This document shows positions 12,901-24,854 of a DNA stretch of 64,000 nt, in pieces (positions within the stretch are counted from its first letter, which is position 1; every line of letters begins with the position of its first letter). The stretch comes from Dermacentor variabilis. Lineage: Eukaryota > Arthropoda > Arachnida > Ixodida > Ixodidae. Location: contig NC_134577.1 of assembly GCF_050947875.1 (NCBI RefSeq), positions 71,242,639 through 71,306,638 of the forward strand, in the 5' to 3' direction. The notes beneath the pieces were generated by a model, which was given only the letters and a program-made list of their open reading frames with translations, was not told the DNA's origin and searched no databases. The translations under genes were made by a program, and so were the position numbers.

Positions 12901-14690
12901 GGCTAGTATTTCTGAAAAAAAAAATCTGTGCTACTGACCCCGACAGTAGCCGGTATTTTTTTTTTCTAGCTTCCCTTTCACAGCGGCTCCGTCAGTCCAG
13001 ATCTTCTCTGGAACTAATAGGGGAGCAGACTGTGGTTCCCTCGCAGGAGTCGTCTCATTGTCGTCGCGCATACGTTCAGCTTCAAGGCCACCCTTTTGGT
13101 GCGGCTGCATGGCGGACGTTGGATTTTATTACTCCCAATTTCCTTCGGGTGAGAATTTGCCGCAGAAATCGGACAACTACAGGCTGAATCCCCAAGTGTG
13201 CCACGCTTTAGGAACCAGCGGATAATCTTGCGATCAGTATTTAAAAATTTAGGCGACCACGGAAGGAAAGTGTTTGGCCTCGCTCAGTGTTCAGATATCG
13301 GGTCGATGTTGCCTAGGGCACGCCCTTTCTCAAATGAAAAAAAAAACAGCACAGAGGTCGGCTAAAATACAGAAGGAATATCGAAAACAATTTTTTAATG
13401 TAATGATGTTGCGAAATGTTGACGGGCAGTTAGCGATCGAAGTGTGTCATAGTAATTATAGCGCACCCTATTCTTAAGTGGCCACATGGTATATATATAT
13501 ATATATAGTTACGGCGAATTAAGATGAGCACCGCCTATAAACTAAAGTAAGCAAAGCCAAAGGGAACAAAGCAGCCTTACGTCCCTTACTTTGATCGCGG
13601 TAACACTGTAAACGCCGTGCACAGCACACATGACCTTAAAATGTACCACTAAACAGGCCTGAGGACTAATGCGCATTTTACTGAATAGAGACCTGTTAAA
13701 TCATATCATTACTGCTGCAATAATTATTAAAGCGGTCTGCGACGTCTCGCTCCAACCGTTCACCAATAAAATTAATGACAACTTTGGCAATAAATGACAT
13801 GCTGGAACCATTCGGTTAACTTTTCAAGCTTTCTTTATTTTTGATGTGCTGTTCCTATTATTCCCTTCGAGCTTTTGGGGGAAAATAGTATAGTGTTACC
13901 CATCATAGTTACTGAACGCCTAAAGACTAATTTCCTTGATGAAAAAAAGAAGGCTATAGGACCTTCTCGGTACGAATGGCCGCATAAAGCATAAAATAAG
14001 GAATAAATGAAGGATCCATGTCTTTAAGTCTAGCTTTCTGATCAACAGCGTATCTTATAGACTATCAATTATTGTGCTTTGTGTGTGATATAGGGATACA
14101 TGCGATATAAAGAATATTTGATTAAAATCTTAGCAATATAGGACGTTCGTTTTCGATTGTCCGAATAACTGTCTGCGATTATTTCATGCGGATATTCCTA
14201 ATATTCGGTTTGCTAAACCCGCTAACCGAATAACCGATTTTAAAGTTTGCATTTACTTTTTTTTTGCACTTGGTTTTCCATGCGGCATAACGTCATAATG
14301 GAGCTAAATATAAGCTTGCAGGCCCGATTCGTGGAGATGCTGCAACAATGACTTGTGAAATGTATTGTCCGCACCGCAAATTTCGTAGCCTTCATGTTGA
14401 TCGGTTCAATTCTGCACTTTTGAGCGCACTTTCGCGAATTGTCCCATCTTTTCACATCCCTTTGGTTAAACCGGATGGCGGCTTTGACGGATACTTGCAA
14501 GCGCTTCTCTGTATCGTAACCCATGCCCTTTACGTAGGAACGTAGCGAAGGAACGTATCGCTGCGATTTATGTTACGAAATGCAAATTTCCTCCAAGTAC
14601 ATGTCTTTATCACAAGCACAGGAAGGTCACTGCATATATGTAGTAGTAAGTACTAGTAGCAGAAGTTAATAGTAAAGCGTAAATACCCCA
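9980..14690. other. unassigned AT-rich DNA
   Basis: No recognisable element. A minus-strand frame of 96 codons at 12771-12481 has protein-like composition but no family I know. A TA run lies at 13489-13507. Near 12913-12967 a run of A and a run of T flank a GCTACTG/CAGTAGC stem, an imperfect hairpin of unknown meaning. The rest appears to be single-copy non-coding DNA. Confidence 0.45.
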
Positions 14691-14859
14691 GAAAGTGGAT
14701 GGGGAAACAGCGTCATGGCAGTTCAAATGCTAAGATCATCGCACGCTTAATGCGGAAACGTGGGATAGTTCCCCACCTGCGGCAAGTTGCTTTTTCATCT
14801 ATTTTCATTTTAGATTCATTCATATTTTTTTTCAACGACATTGCGCAATACGAACGATT

Positions 14860-16115
14860 ATCGAGGTCAAAGGCAGGTCGATGCATCCTCGAGTCGCTCA
14901 GCATCGCGTGCCACACTCAGCATGGAGAAAAGTCGGCGGTTCCCGCCTCTGTTCGCGACCGCCTGATCATCTCGCTGCTTCCCAAGAACATGCACCCGAC
15001 GCACCACGCCGGGAGACGCAACAAACGAGCAAGCGACCTTCAGAAGAAGTTTGGTAACAGCAACGAGGCGGTGTACGTAGACGCGGCGCGATATGGAGGA
15101 GAGAGAAGCGCGCACGCGATAGCGGTTGTAGACCGCTCGGGTAGGTGCCTCGCGAGCGCCACGGTGACCACGGGACACACGGAGGCGGCCGAAGAAGCCG
15201 CGATAGCCCTAGCATTCGTCCCGGTGCCGAACGCTGCGATCGTGATCAGCGACTCGCAGGCGGCAATCCGCGGCTTAGCGCGCGGTCGTGTCTCGCGGGA
15301 AGCCGCCCGCATACTCCAAATTTCTGACGACGGCGACTCGTCATCGCCATCGCAACCCCAAAATTCCACGGTCTTCCTCCTCTGGACTCCGGCACACACC
15401 GATGTTCCGCTCGCGGGCAACGAGGCGGCCCACGCCGCGGCTCGAGGTCTCACACGCCGAGCCGCCGCTGATTATGCGGCCGCCTCCGCCCCCGAGAGCG
15501 GGGCATCGGATCTGCCGGATCGGGACACTACAACAGAAACGCAGCAACAAGAAACACACTGGGCGTGGGGCGATCGCGTAACCACGTTCAGAGACCTCAC
15601 CCAACACTACAGACTGGAAAGACGCACATTCCCGCCACCGCACGATAAATTGAACAGGAACGAGGCCGTAACTTTACGCTCGCTCCAGACACACACCTAC
15701 CCTAGCCCCGCTATCTTACACCACTGCTATCCGCGTTTGTATCCAACAGACGCGTGTAAAACATGCGGACACAGAGTAACGCTGCGACACGTGCTCTGGG
15801 AGTGTGCCGGCAACAACAGTAATCAAACCAGCTCCGTTGGCGACGCGTCCACAATCGCGGCCGTTGCCAGAGTAGAAGGCTTGAGCTCCGTTCTTCCCGA
15901 CGCCGCCCCGGATGCAGGAGCCGCCGGGGACCTTCTCCGTAGGCGTCGCCGCCGCTGGGAGGCGGCTATCACAAGTTCAGAGCTGGCAGACCAGCTCTGG
16001 GCCGTCCGGCAAGCCGAAGATGCCGCTCGAGTCCAAGAACTTCGAGCCGTCACCTGAGGCCACCACATCAAGAACTGCCGGACTATTCTTTACTAAAGTT
16101 TCTTCTTCTTCAATT
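14860..16115 (+). pseudogene. 5'-truncated non-LTR retrotransposon, RNase H and zinc tail
   Basis: The open frame that starts at 14699 runs to the stop at 16055-16057. Its first 50-odd residues look like flanking DNA. From about 14860 it is the end of an ORF2 polyprotein of an RNase H-bearing non-LTR family. RNase H spans residues about 125-255: Asp128 (YVDAAR), Glu165 (AEEAAIAL), Asp185 (VISDSQAAI), then WTPAHTDVPLAGNEAAH, where the last acidic position reads His. A C-X2-C-X7-H-X4-C cluster follows (CKTCG...LRHVLWEC). RT and endonuclease are missing, as expected from 5' truncation during target-primed reverse transcription. A short 3' UTR ends around 16115 near a CTAAAGTTTCTTCTT tract. The frame is still open, so the copy is not very old, but it cannot be autonomous. 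Confidence 0.88.
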
Positions 16116-16119
16116 ACTA

Positions 16120-19100
16120 AGTGCAAGCAATTTCCCCTACGTTGTCCTAGGTGTCTTTGTTTGTTGGCTTCTTCTGATATTATCAATAAAAATTGGACCT
16201 CTTGGTTTCCTTTTTTTCATTTGTTACATAACGAGGTTGTCGAATCTGGCAACACTGACGCCTTCAGGTAGCATGTGTGGGTTTATTGACCAGATATGGA
16301 CCATATGGTCCATAGCTGGAATGTATTTGATCTGTAGAGATTCTGCAGTAATGGTAAATGAAAGTGACCGAAAGGCGATTTACCACAGGTGTCATCCCAG
16401 CCCACGTCTTCGCATTACACGTGCCATGCTCTTATTAACTGAGGTAGCGCAGTGCTGTTTTTCTTTCATTAACGCTGTTCGGTGTCATATGCGCACTAGA
16501 TATGGCCCTGAAAGTATTAGCCAGCGCCACACAAGGCCACAAAGGGTGTTTCTACGGGTGACGGGACAACTTTGCGTGGCATTTCTGAAACACACCACGG
16601 TCACCTGCGTCTCGCCGCCGCACGTAAATGTGAGCGCCATATCCCTGTGGGATTCGTAGCATTTTGTCGACTTATGCGTTGTAACGCGCCTAACCTGGTT
16701 ACGACTAGTCAGGTTTCCAGGCATTCACAGCAGCATTAAAAAAGCAGAAATGCTCGGAAATCGTATGCATAGAAAGAGATAGAAATGCGGCTTTGGACAG
16801 TCTTATGCCGCTGGTTGCACGCGTTGTAGTTCGATATATGTAATTAAAAGTTCGTTTTCAGGTACTTATTTTGTAGAAACATCTCTAAAGAAGCTTTGTG
16901 AGTTCAATATGAAGGTTAATTCGCTGTTCAAGGGGTAGTTATCATCGAGTTCGTCTGTATAAATATATTCTTTAGACAGTGAGTCAGGAAAGGAGCCTGA
17001 AGCATCTGGATAAGGCACATCTGCATACCTGGCCCACAGTTTATTTTGTTTCTTTATATTTTGCTATTCCTTACTTTTGGAAGCAAGTAAGTTCGCGTTC
17101 ATGACTGTAGTTTGCTTCGTGAAATTGCGTACCATGTTTGGTTAGGCGACGTAGCAAGAGCATGTTCCCATCTGGGTAGGTGTAGCTAAGAAAGCTATAA
17201 AAACAGAGCTGTGTTGGAAAGACCGTAAGAACAAGATGTGTGCTCGTAGTCGAGAACCAACAGCATGCCCTATACCCACACACGAGGGAAAAGAAAGGTT
17301 ACAAAGGTAGTGGCGTTGATTACATTTGCCGTGAGCAGTTTCTGCGCAAAGTTTCAACAAACAAGGGTGAACGATAGTAAATCAGCCGGCTATATAAGGC
17401 AGCGACAAGAGTGGTGCAAGTATCCGTGCATGTTCTGCTTCAAACGAAAAGGGAAGTTTTTGTAGCGTGCACCAGATGGTGCCATTACAGATCGCACCCC
17501 CTTATAGCTTTCTCTTCATGTAGGGAGAGGATGCTTGTCTTTGTTGTTGTGGAAAATAAATTTTTTTGTCCCCTCAGGCGCTCACTCTCTTCAATGCTTT
17601 CCTATCCTGGGCTAGCCATCGGACAAGAACGTGCAGGGCAGAAAATGGTTGATAGCCGGTCTTTTTGGTAGGGTGGCACAAAATGGCCAAACACAGCGCA
17701 AGCAATAGAGCTGCAACGGCTGGCGCTCTCTATTACGTAATGTTTGTTGCGCAGTGACGAAGGGTATAAGCGATAGCACTGTGAGAAAACTACAAAATTA
17801 CAGCTAAGGCCAAGAGAAGACAGTGCATTTGCAGGTGTACAACTGGGAAATGAAAGTGCGTTTGAGCAATCATTTCACATGTGGTTGGTCTTGCTGAAGT
17901 CAACGGACTCAACGTGCGCGGAAAGCAAGTGGTCTACGGAATCAAGATTTGTTCGTCCGTCTGCAGAGCTCATTTGGCGATATGTTCTTCCACTTACTCC
18001 ACGATTCGTCTCGAGGAACTCATTAGATAGGAACATTATTAGATCACATTAGGTAGGAGCGTTCACATAGGAACACAGAAAGAACAAATCCCGTTAGATA
18101 GGGGCATTGACGCATGGAGCAAGGCTCTGTCTCTAGAGGCAGCGCCGCATGCGTTGTGCAAAAGTTGAAAAATCTTTCAGATGTTTTTAAGCAGATATCA
18201 GGAAGTTTAATTATATTCTGTCCTTTGATGCCAAGCTAACCGTAGTTTCTGTTAGCAAAGACTGACGAACGTGGCGGAACTGTTTTCCAGAATGCGTCTG
18301 AGACTACCGCCGAACACGTTATCTTCCTACACACACGAAAAGAAAAAGAGAATTTCTGCAACATGCAGCAAAATTTTAAGTCTAACCTGTAGCTGCGCTG
18401 TAGGAAACGAACTTATGCAGCATTTAGTTGCTTTTGGGGATATTTTTTTTTACTGCCAACAATTTTCATTGCCTTTAGGTTGCGACAACTGAAATTGCGA
18501 TAGAATGTTGAAGCCTTCTTACAGCCTGGTGCTCTGAGATCGCCTTCTGTAATTTTTTATATTTATACATTACACTGCATAACTCCATAAAACTTTCTGA
18601 TTATAATTCAGAATGGCAGTTAGACATGTAGCAAGCTCCTATATGGGAATTACTGACACATGAACAACTCTTTCAAATCTGTTTCAAGTTTTTTTTCTTT
18701 TTTAATTCTTCGCTGTCCTTTTCACTGCTGCATGTTTGCTACGCCGCTAAGAACAGAGCTAACAAACGCATTGTGCCAGTGTTTTGCAGTGCCATAGCGG
18801 CACGGCAACGCCGACCGTTTCCATTCAGACGCTCGCTCAGCGCCCCCGTCGTGATTTATCCTCTGTGTTTCCTCTGCCTGAACACCAATTGAAAAGCCAG
18901 CCGCTAGGAAACGCGGTACTTCCTTTCATTCTTCCGCGCCGCTCCTCTGCAATCACGTTCGGATGCACCGAACACGTTCTGAATCACGGAGAAAACATGG
19001 CGAGATGCATACAACTAACACGCCGCGATGTGACATCAAAATTCCGCTGCACAATGCGTATACTGCGCGGGGGCACACGCAGGCGTCGCGACAGACGGGC

Positions 19101-19640
19101 GTTAAAGAACAGCATCGGGCAAAAATGTAAACCGAGAACGAAAGGGTAGCCTTCAAAGGCACGAGACGACTTCACTCAGTCAAACGAGCGTATATAGAGA
19201 GGCGAAAGCAAAGTGCAATGATAGATTGCACTTTGAACTCTCGTGGGAGCGGAGATGAATGCCCGCAGCAAACAGCGCGGGTGCGCTGCGCCTAGTGGCG
19301 GTGTCGTCTTGTCAGACGGTGGAAGAAAGAACACCAAAAAAAAAAAAGGTTTGCGGTGGAGTGTTGGCAAATGCTGAAGTGAATAGTGATGCGGCGTGCA
19401 TTGGAGATACCGTACGAGTAAGGCGTAAAGAAAAAAGAGAAAGAAATACACGTACTGTAAACGGAAGTGGACACTCCGGTGTGGCAGCCGCATCTGACAG
19501 TCGTGAAAGCAAAAGAACGTTGACAAGGATCCCAGAATGCGCGTAACAAGCTTACGCCAGCACCCGCGTGGAGATGTAAAAGTTCGAAGGATTTTCTTTT
19601 GTAGCCGTTTGGCACTGTGTTGCACGGAAAGCTATTTTTG
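16120..19640. other. unassigned DNA
   Basis: No coding similarity could be recognised. A TATATAAGG motif occurs at 17391-17399 without a visible gene. A weak series of related motifs (TTAGATAGG, TTAGGTAGG, ACATAGG) spans about 18020-18115. From 18780 to 19640 the DNA is more GC-rich and holds several overlapping chance ORFs. A perfect short hairpin there is listed separately. Confidence 0.45.
19209..19235. other. perfect 11-bp hairpin
   Basis: CAAAGTGCAAT and ATTGCACTTTG form a perfect 11-bp stem around a five-base loop (GATAG). A GAGAG/CTCTC pair could extend it across an asymmetric internal loop. Function unknown. It is short for a microRNA precursor. Confidence 0.5.
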
Positions 19641-19649
19641 TATTCAGAG

Positions 19650-20555
19650 GAGACAACCAGGCATACCGACGCAACTCAGTACAGAGGCACGTGGGCATAG
19701 GCCTTCAGCGGGGTAAACAACCTAAATCAAGAACTTCTAGTGGCCACGATACACGCGGCAGACACAGTCACCGCGGGAGAGGTAAGAGCAGCCCTAGCCG
19801 CAACTACGGCCAATTCCAGAGAGTATGTAATGAGCCCGACAGACTCGCAGACTGCGTGCCGCAGTTACATGATCGTCAGGATATCCACAGCAGCCTCACG
19901 CATCCTCGAACGCACCAACTCCTTATCTGAAGTGTACATTGTCTGAAAACCGAGACGCTTGTCCGTAGGAGGCAATGAGGCAGCCGACTCTGCTGCTTGA
20001 GAACATATTCACCGGACATCCTCGCTAAGAGACAGAGGTAACAATCCCTCCGGACGAACCCGTTGCCCGTAGGTACACGGGCGTACTCGCACACCACAGA
20101 TAGAAGGGGGGGGGGGGGGGTAGAGGTGAATAATCCGCACACCACCACACCACACGAAGCTCTCAATAGAGGACGGGAGAACTTACTGACAACTAAATGC
20201 CAACACTTTCCCACACCGCAAAAAAAAAAAAAACATGTCATTTCCCGTGCACTTTACGAATACGACTGCAAATTCCTCCCAGACGCCAAGCATCCTGCGC
20301 CACATCGCATGCGCATTCGACCGAAACAACGGGATCGTCCCCCCCCCCCTCCCTCCCACTCCCACCTCATACCGGAGCAGTGGCAGAGCCAGTTCACCAG
20401 CCTCACCAATGGTGACCAGCACCAGCTGGTGAACAGGGCAAAATAGGCTGCCAGGTGAGATGGCTTTGTGGACTCAAGGGGACACACGCAAGAAAAATGG
20501 CCAAACTACTTCGTCTGCTTTTAATAAAGTTTAGTCATCGTCATTATATTCACTA
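19650..20555 (+). pseudogene. heavily decayed non-LTR retrotransposon RNase H and tail
   Basis: Several frames, read in turn, give pieces of the same kind of ORF2 C-terminus as at 14860. These are VATIHAADTVTAGEVRAALA and TDSQTACRSYMIVRIST (RNase H Glu and Asp region), then NEAADSAA near 19975-19995. Next comes LRHIACAFDRNNG near 20300 (zinc-tail His and Cys), and IPEQWQSQFTSLTNGDQHQL just before 20446. Frames change at least three times, and stops and homopolymers (15 G at 20106-20120, A13 near 20220, C runs near 20340) break it. A 3' UTR with AATAAA ends near 20555 in a CATCGTCATTAT tract. This is an old insertion and clearly non-functional. Confidence 0.75.
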
Positions 20556-20739
20556 GGATGGCACTGAAAAAACGATGTATAGATTTATTAGATTTATTTA
20601 ATGGATAAGCTGGAGAGGTGGGAATAATGTACTCCTTGCTTCGGCATTTTATTTCGCTATTGGTTACAGCTCAGAATAATAAATATCGCTTGGTATTTGT
20701 TAAAATGCAGCTGAAGATCCGAAAAATTGTAAAACAAAG

Positions 20740-21195
20740 AAGAAAGTGGCAGTTTCGCCTGAAAGGAGAAACACGAAGCTAAGAGCCGCCTGCAGATTGC
20801 TTTCAACGTTCGTACTTTGTTGGTGGGGTCGTAGCAGGCCACTCCTCCCGCGCTGCCTTCCCGCTGTCGTCCCTTCTGCGCGTGAGATTGAGCCATGAAC
20901 TTCAGTTCCCCCTGCGCCCGGTCGCGAAGTATGCAGTTGCTGCCGAAGCACAATGGCTCTGCCCCTCCTCCTCCCTCCCTCCCCCGCCATGGCCTTTCGC
21001 GCGACGCAAGACGGCGCGTTTGCTCCCCACCTTCGTCCCTCGAGCACGCCAGCTTGAGCCGCGATCTTCGGCTCCCCTCACATGTTTTCATTCGCACATA
21101 CATCATACGGCATATACAGAACCTTACGGCGACACTGACAGGAGAATCGCGCCGGGGGCGTCCATATATTTGCTATTGGAATAACAAACGGCATC
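20740..21195 (-). repeat. GC-rich dispersed repeat, copy 1
   Basis: Read on the minus strand, this segment aligns along its length with 25871-26420 on the plus strand. Shared landmarks in order are a TATATGGAC/ACATGGACAC start, GTTCTGTATA, ATCGCGGCTCAA, GAGGGACGAAGGTGG, and finally TGAAAGCAATCTGCAGGCGG against TGAAAGCGATCTGCAGACGG. It has no transposase or RT similarity. I recognise it as a type widespread in tick genomes, but its origin is unknown to me. The ORFs across it are GC-driven. Confidence 0.75.
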
Positions 21196-21403
21196 ATGCA
21201 GCACTTACGCACGCAATTCAAAAGAAATATTCCGGCGAATACACACTGCCATTACTTTGAGGCTAGTGTCGCGAAGAGAGTGTACCGCGGCCCTCTTTGC
21301 TGTCTTTCGGGGAATTTTGTGGGGTCCTTGACGCGGGGCAAACCTTTGTACACAAATGACCTCGACGGCGCCGCGGACAGTGCTGCCGCGCGGCCGCCGC
21401 GCC

Positions 21404-21630
21404 TGACGTCACACCTGCACATGTCGCGTCGTCTTCCCACGCTCGGCTGTCAAAAGCTGATCAGTTATGGTCAGAGTGCTTTTGTGTAAGGAGTGTTGAC
21501 GCGACCATTTCTTGACCCCTTGAACTCTGCCGCTTATTGGATGATGTCGGCTTGCCTGATTGGTCGGAGTAACGAAGTAACCCATTGGTGGAGAAAAGTG
21601 TCCCTTGGATGCTGGGGAAACTTATTTAAG
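21404..21630 (+). promoter_or_regulatory. LTR U3 promoter
   Basis: In order there is TGACGTCA, the perfect CRE/ATF palindrome, at 21404-21411. ATTGG (inverted CCAAT) follows at 21536, 21559 and 21584, spaced 23 and 25 bp. TATTTAAG lies at 21623-21630. Transcription would be expected to start near 21655. The same sites are present in the 3' LTR. This is inferred from motif order; no transcript evidence is available. Confidence 0.55.
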
Positions 21631-21791
21631 GAATAGTTTGGGGTAGTTTTGAGGGAGCAAGTAGACAGCAGCAGACGGCGCATCTTCACCAGGGGAGACC
21701 AGGCCGGTCAGGCAGGCCGACGACGACGGGTATGACATCGTTTTGCTTGTAGATATTTTGTACAGTTTAAACTTAAGGTAAATACCAAGAG

Positions 21792-21797
21792 AATAAA
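21792..21797 (+). terminator. LTR polyadenylation signal
   Basis: AATAAA lies about 165 bases downstream of the U3 TATA-like box, in the position expected for processing at the R/U5 boundary. It is duplicated in the 3' LTR, where it would end the genomic transcript. Confidence 0.5.
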
Positions 21798-21979
21798 TCT
21801 AGTTGTTCAAATGCTACTCTCGTCGTCGTACCTGCGGATTTGGACTTTCCCCTGCCAGAGCTCATCCCCATTCTTCTTCCGTCTCCCTGGTGAGTTGATG
21901 CGTCTGATATCTCACGGCTGCGTCACTTCGCTACAAAGTGGTGGAGTGTGCTGGGTACCGAAGTCCACGCTCTTATATC

Positions 21980-23959
21980 ATGGGCCATGGCAACAAACCC
22001 GAAGAACCTAGCTCTAACAGCTCGACTATGACCAAACCCCCTACTGTCATCGCTACCATGTCCACCCCTCCAGCGGAACCTTTCATCGGACCGCCAGTAT
22101 TTAAAGGCACACCACAAGAGTCAATATCCGAGTGGCTGCTTTGCTACGAATACGTAGCCTCCCTCAACAACTGGGATGAAGGGACGAAAGTAAAATTTTT
22201 ATATTAGGCATTAGAGGGCAATGCAAAAAAGTGGCACACCACGCAAATTTTAACGGGTGCCCCTAATACATGGAAAGAGTGGACGACGCTCTTAAAAACG
22301 TCTTTCACAAGTCACCACTCAGTTGAGATCGCATATTTGCGGCTCCAAAACCGAACGCAGCTGCCATCAGAATCTCCCGAAGATTATTATTATGATGATG
22401 TGCAGCTGTGCGCCAGAGCCAATCCATCTATGACGGAAGAGGAGCGGATGCGGCACCTCATGCGCGGATTGCGTCCGGACGCGCTGGAAAAAATTCTTAT
22501 TGCAAACCCGGACAGCTGCTCTGCTTTCCTCGAAATTTTACGCCGAATTGATTGGGCAGCTTTTTTGATGGTGCGTGCGTCGCAACCAGAAGCGACCGGC
22601 ACCTATTTCTCTGCCGGCCAGCAGTCGTGCTACCCATTCGCCTCGGCACCTGCCGCCGGAGTGACACCCACTGGAGCAACAGTGCAGTCGCCTCCAACAT
22701 GTCTCGCCACCTGCGCTGCGGCAGAGCGTCACTGCCCGCGAGAGGCCACCGACCGCGACAGGGACTTGCGGACGATCGCGGACTCTATAGCCTCATTATT
22801 TGACCGCCTGAAAGGTATCGAACAAGATGTACGTCGTCCTCCAGTGCCTTGGCCAGCGATAAATACCCGTGACGACGACGAGCGACCACGCTGCCAGCTA
22901 TGCGACCGCATCGGCCACGTTGCGCCCCAGTGCCGGCAATGGCTCCAGGAAAACGGACCCCAGTGGAAGGAGCAGCGCTCTAACTTTGAGCAAGGCAACT
23001 CCCGCACGCTTCCCCGACTGCCGCATGATTCCGCGCCAGCAAGCGACGAAAATCCCTTACCGTTGCTCGTGCTGGATCATGTGGACATCGGCGAAAAGCA
23101 AAGAGAGGATTCCTGGATGCAAGAAATAATACAGCACCTAGAGCAGCCGAGTGCGCCCGTTGTCAGAAAAACGAGAAGAACGGCACGGAGCTTTCGGCTG
23201 GTCGACGGTGTATTGTACAGAAGAGCGAAAGGCTTTCAAGAAGATCGCGCAGCACTCGTTGTCCCCAAGTGTTTGAGATCGGAGCTTCTGAGGCACTGCC
23301 ATGACGACATAACGGCAGGCCACCTCGGTGTCAAGCGCACATGGGAGAAAATTCGCAGCCGCTTTTTCTGGCCAAAGATGTTTTGCCACGTCAACAAGTA
23401 CGTCCTATCCTGCTCTGACTGCCAGAAACAGCCGCTCGCCCACAGAAAGCCAGCCAGTGTCGCCCCCTTTGTAAGCTCCAAAAATGAGCCTCTACTGCAG
23501 GAAGGCCAAGGAACACAGCGCGGAACCCAGGACGCCAAGAAAGCGGCCCACCAAACGGACTCTGCTCAGATTCTAGCCGACCAAACCGGCAACAAACGCG
23601 ACGCTTTTAATGTTGCGCGATTAGAACCGTGCCACGTCAGGCAGTGCTCCGATGATGACGACGCAGACGGCAAATCTGATAACGATCGTCCAAAGAAAAA
23701 GAAAATGTGTTGCGTTCGTCGCGTTGTGCACAATGTAGTTGTCGTGGTGACCGGAGGCATGCCCCGTGTAATCGTGTGTGTGAGATGTCGACTAGTGATC
23801 GAGGACAAGCCAAGAATCCGCACGGGACTGAACTTTACTCCAACTGGAGTACATATAACTGGAGGACATTTCATAGGGAGACTGAGCCTCGAACCATCGC
23901 TCCGTATGACACAGACACTGATGTGTATTACAGCTCAAGCGAATAATCTTCATTGTTAA
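21980..23959 (+). pseudogene. gag-integrase remnant ORF with one internal TAG
   Basis: From the ATG at 21980 (MGHGNKPEEP) one frame runs to 23957-23959 with a single stop, TAG, at 22205-22207. Before and after it the text is a continuous retrotransposon gag domain (ESISEWLLCYEYVASLNNWD, then ALEGNAKKWHTTQ). A CCHC zinc knuckle CQLCDRIGHVAPQC lies at 22892-22933. Near 23035 the frame jumps to the segment that normally follows RNase H. It then reads through the integrase zinc finger: His codons at 23300 and 23321, Cys codons at 23411 and 23420, giving H-X6-H-X29-C-X2-C. The DDE core is missing. NVARLEPCH near 23610 resembles a pol C-terminus, and an acidic patch and KKKKK-type basic patch follow. 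Two large deletions kept the frame. Without suppression of the TAG only the first 75 codons would be made. Confidence 0.88.
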
Positions 23960-24175
23960 TTTTATTGCGTAGCGCGCGCGAATGAACTTTGTTTCTTGTC
24001 TTGTGCATTTTGTTTCCATTTTGTCAAAACTTGTTTGTTTTGTTTTATGTGATGCTAAATCTTCCTTACGGATACTTCAGTTTTTTATATGAATCCCTAA
24101 TGTGTGCGTTTAACTTCTTGAGCCATGTTTTATTTTGCAGTAATGATTTGTAACGAGTGGGACACTCTTTTTCGT

Positions 24176-24185
24176 AGGGGGGAGG
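24176..24185 (+). other. polypurine tract
   Basis: AGGGGGGAGG lies directly before the 3' LTR, the position where plus-strand DNA synthesis is primed in LTR retrotransposons. The matching primer-binding site after the 5' LTR (TGGTGGAGTG from 21939) begins with TGG four bases in, but I cannot assign it to a tRNA. Confidence 0.75.
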
Positions 24186-24854
24186 TGTCGCGAAGAGAGT
24201 GTACCGCGGCCCTCTTTGCTGTCTTTCGGGGAATTTTGTGGGGTCCTTGACGCGGGGCAAACCTTTGTACACAAATGACCTCGACGGCGCCGCGGACAGT
24301 GCTGCCGCGCGGCCGCCGCGCCTGACGTCACACCTGCACATGTCGCGTCGTCTTCCCACGCTCGGCTGTCAAAAGCTGATCAGTTATGGTCGGAGTGCTT
24401 TTGTGTAAGGAGTGTTGACGCGACCATTTCTTGACCCCTTGAACTCTGCCGCTTATTGGATGATGTCGGCTTGCCTGATTGGTCGGAGTAACGAAGTAAC
24501 CCATTGGTGGAGAAAAGTGTCCCTTGGATGCTGGGGAAACTTATTTAAGGAATAGTTTGGGGTAGTTTTGAGGGAGCAAGTAGACAGCAGCAGACGGCGC
24601 ATCTTCACCAGGGGAGACCAGGCCGGTCAGGCAGGCCGACGACGACGGGTATGACATCGTTTTGCTTGTAGATATTTTGTACAGTTTAAACTTAAGGTAA
24701 ATACCAAGAGAATAAATCTAGTTGTTCAAATGCTACTCTCGTCGTCGTACCTGCGGATTTGGACTTTCCCCTGCCAGAGCTCATCCCCATTCTTCTTCCG
24801 TCTCCCTGGTGAGTTGATGCGTCTGATATCTCACGGCTGCGTCACTTCGCTACA
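24186..24854 (+). repeat. 3' LTR
   Basis: This is a 669-bp direct repeat of 21267-21935, with G at 24392 where the 5' LTR has A. It is followed by the CTAG target duplication. Confidence 0.95.

Larger units (their letters stand above)
21267..21935 (+). repeat. 5' LTR
   Basis: This 669-bp LTR starts TGTCGCGAAG and ends CTTCGCTACA, so it has TG...CA termini with a near-perfect terminal inverted repeat. It matches the 3' LTR at 24186-24854 in length and sequence. The one difference I see is A at 21473 against G at 24392. U3 holds a palindromic TGACGTCA (21404-21411), three inverted CCAAT boxes and a TATA-like TATTTAAG. AATAAA at 21792-21797 is placed where the R-region polyadenylation signal is expected. 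Confidence 0.95.

Noticed and set aside
14867..15643. Long minus-strand ORFs opposite the RNase H frame
   Set aside because: Shadows of the plus-strand RNase H coding sequence, which has catalytic motifs; the minus frames have none.
20657..21106. 149-codon minus-strand ORF, Arg/Gly-rich
   Set aside because: Lies across the GC-rich dispersed repeat. The equivalent region at 26064-26485 shares only pieces in frame (RVLKAICRRL), so it is not a conserved protein.
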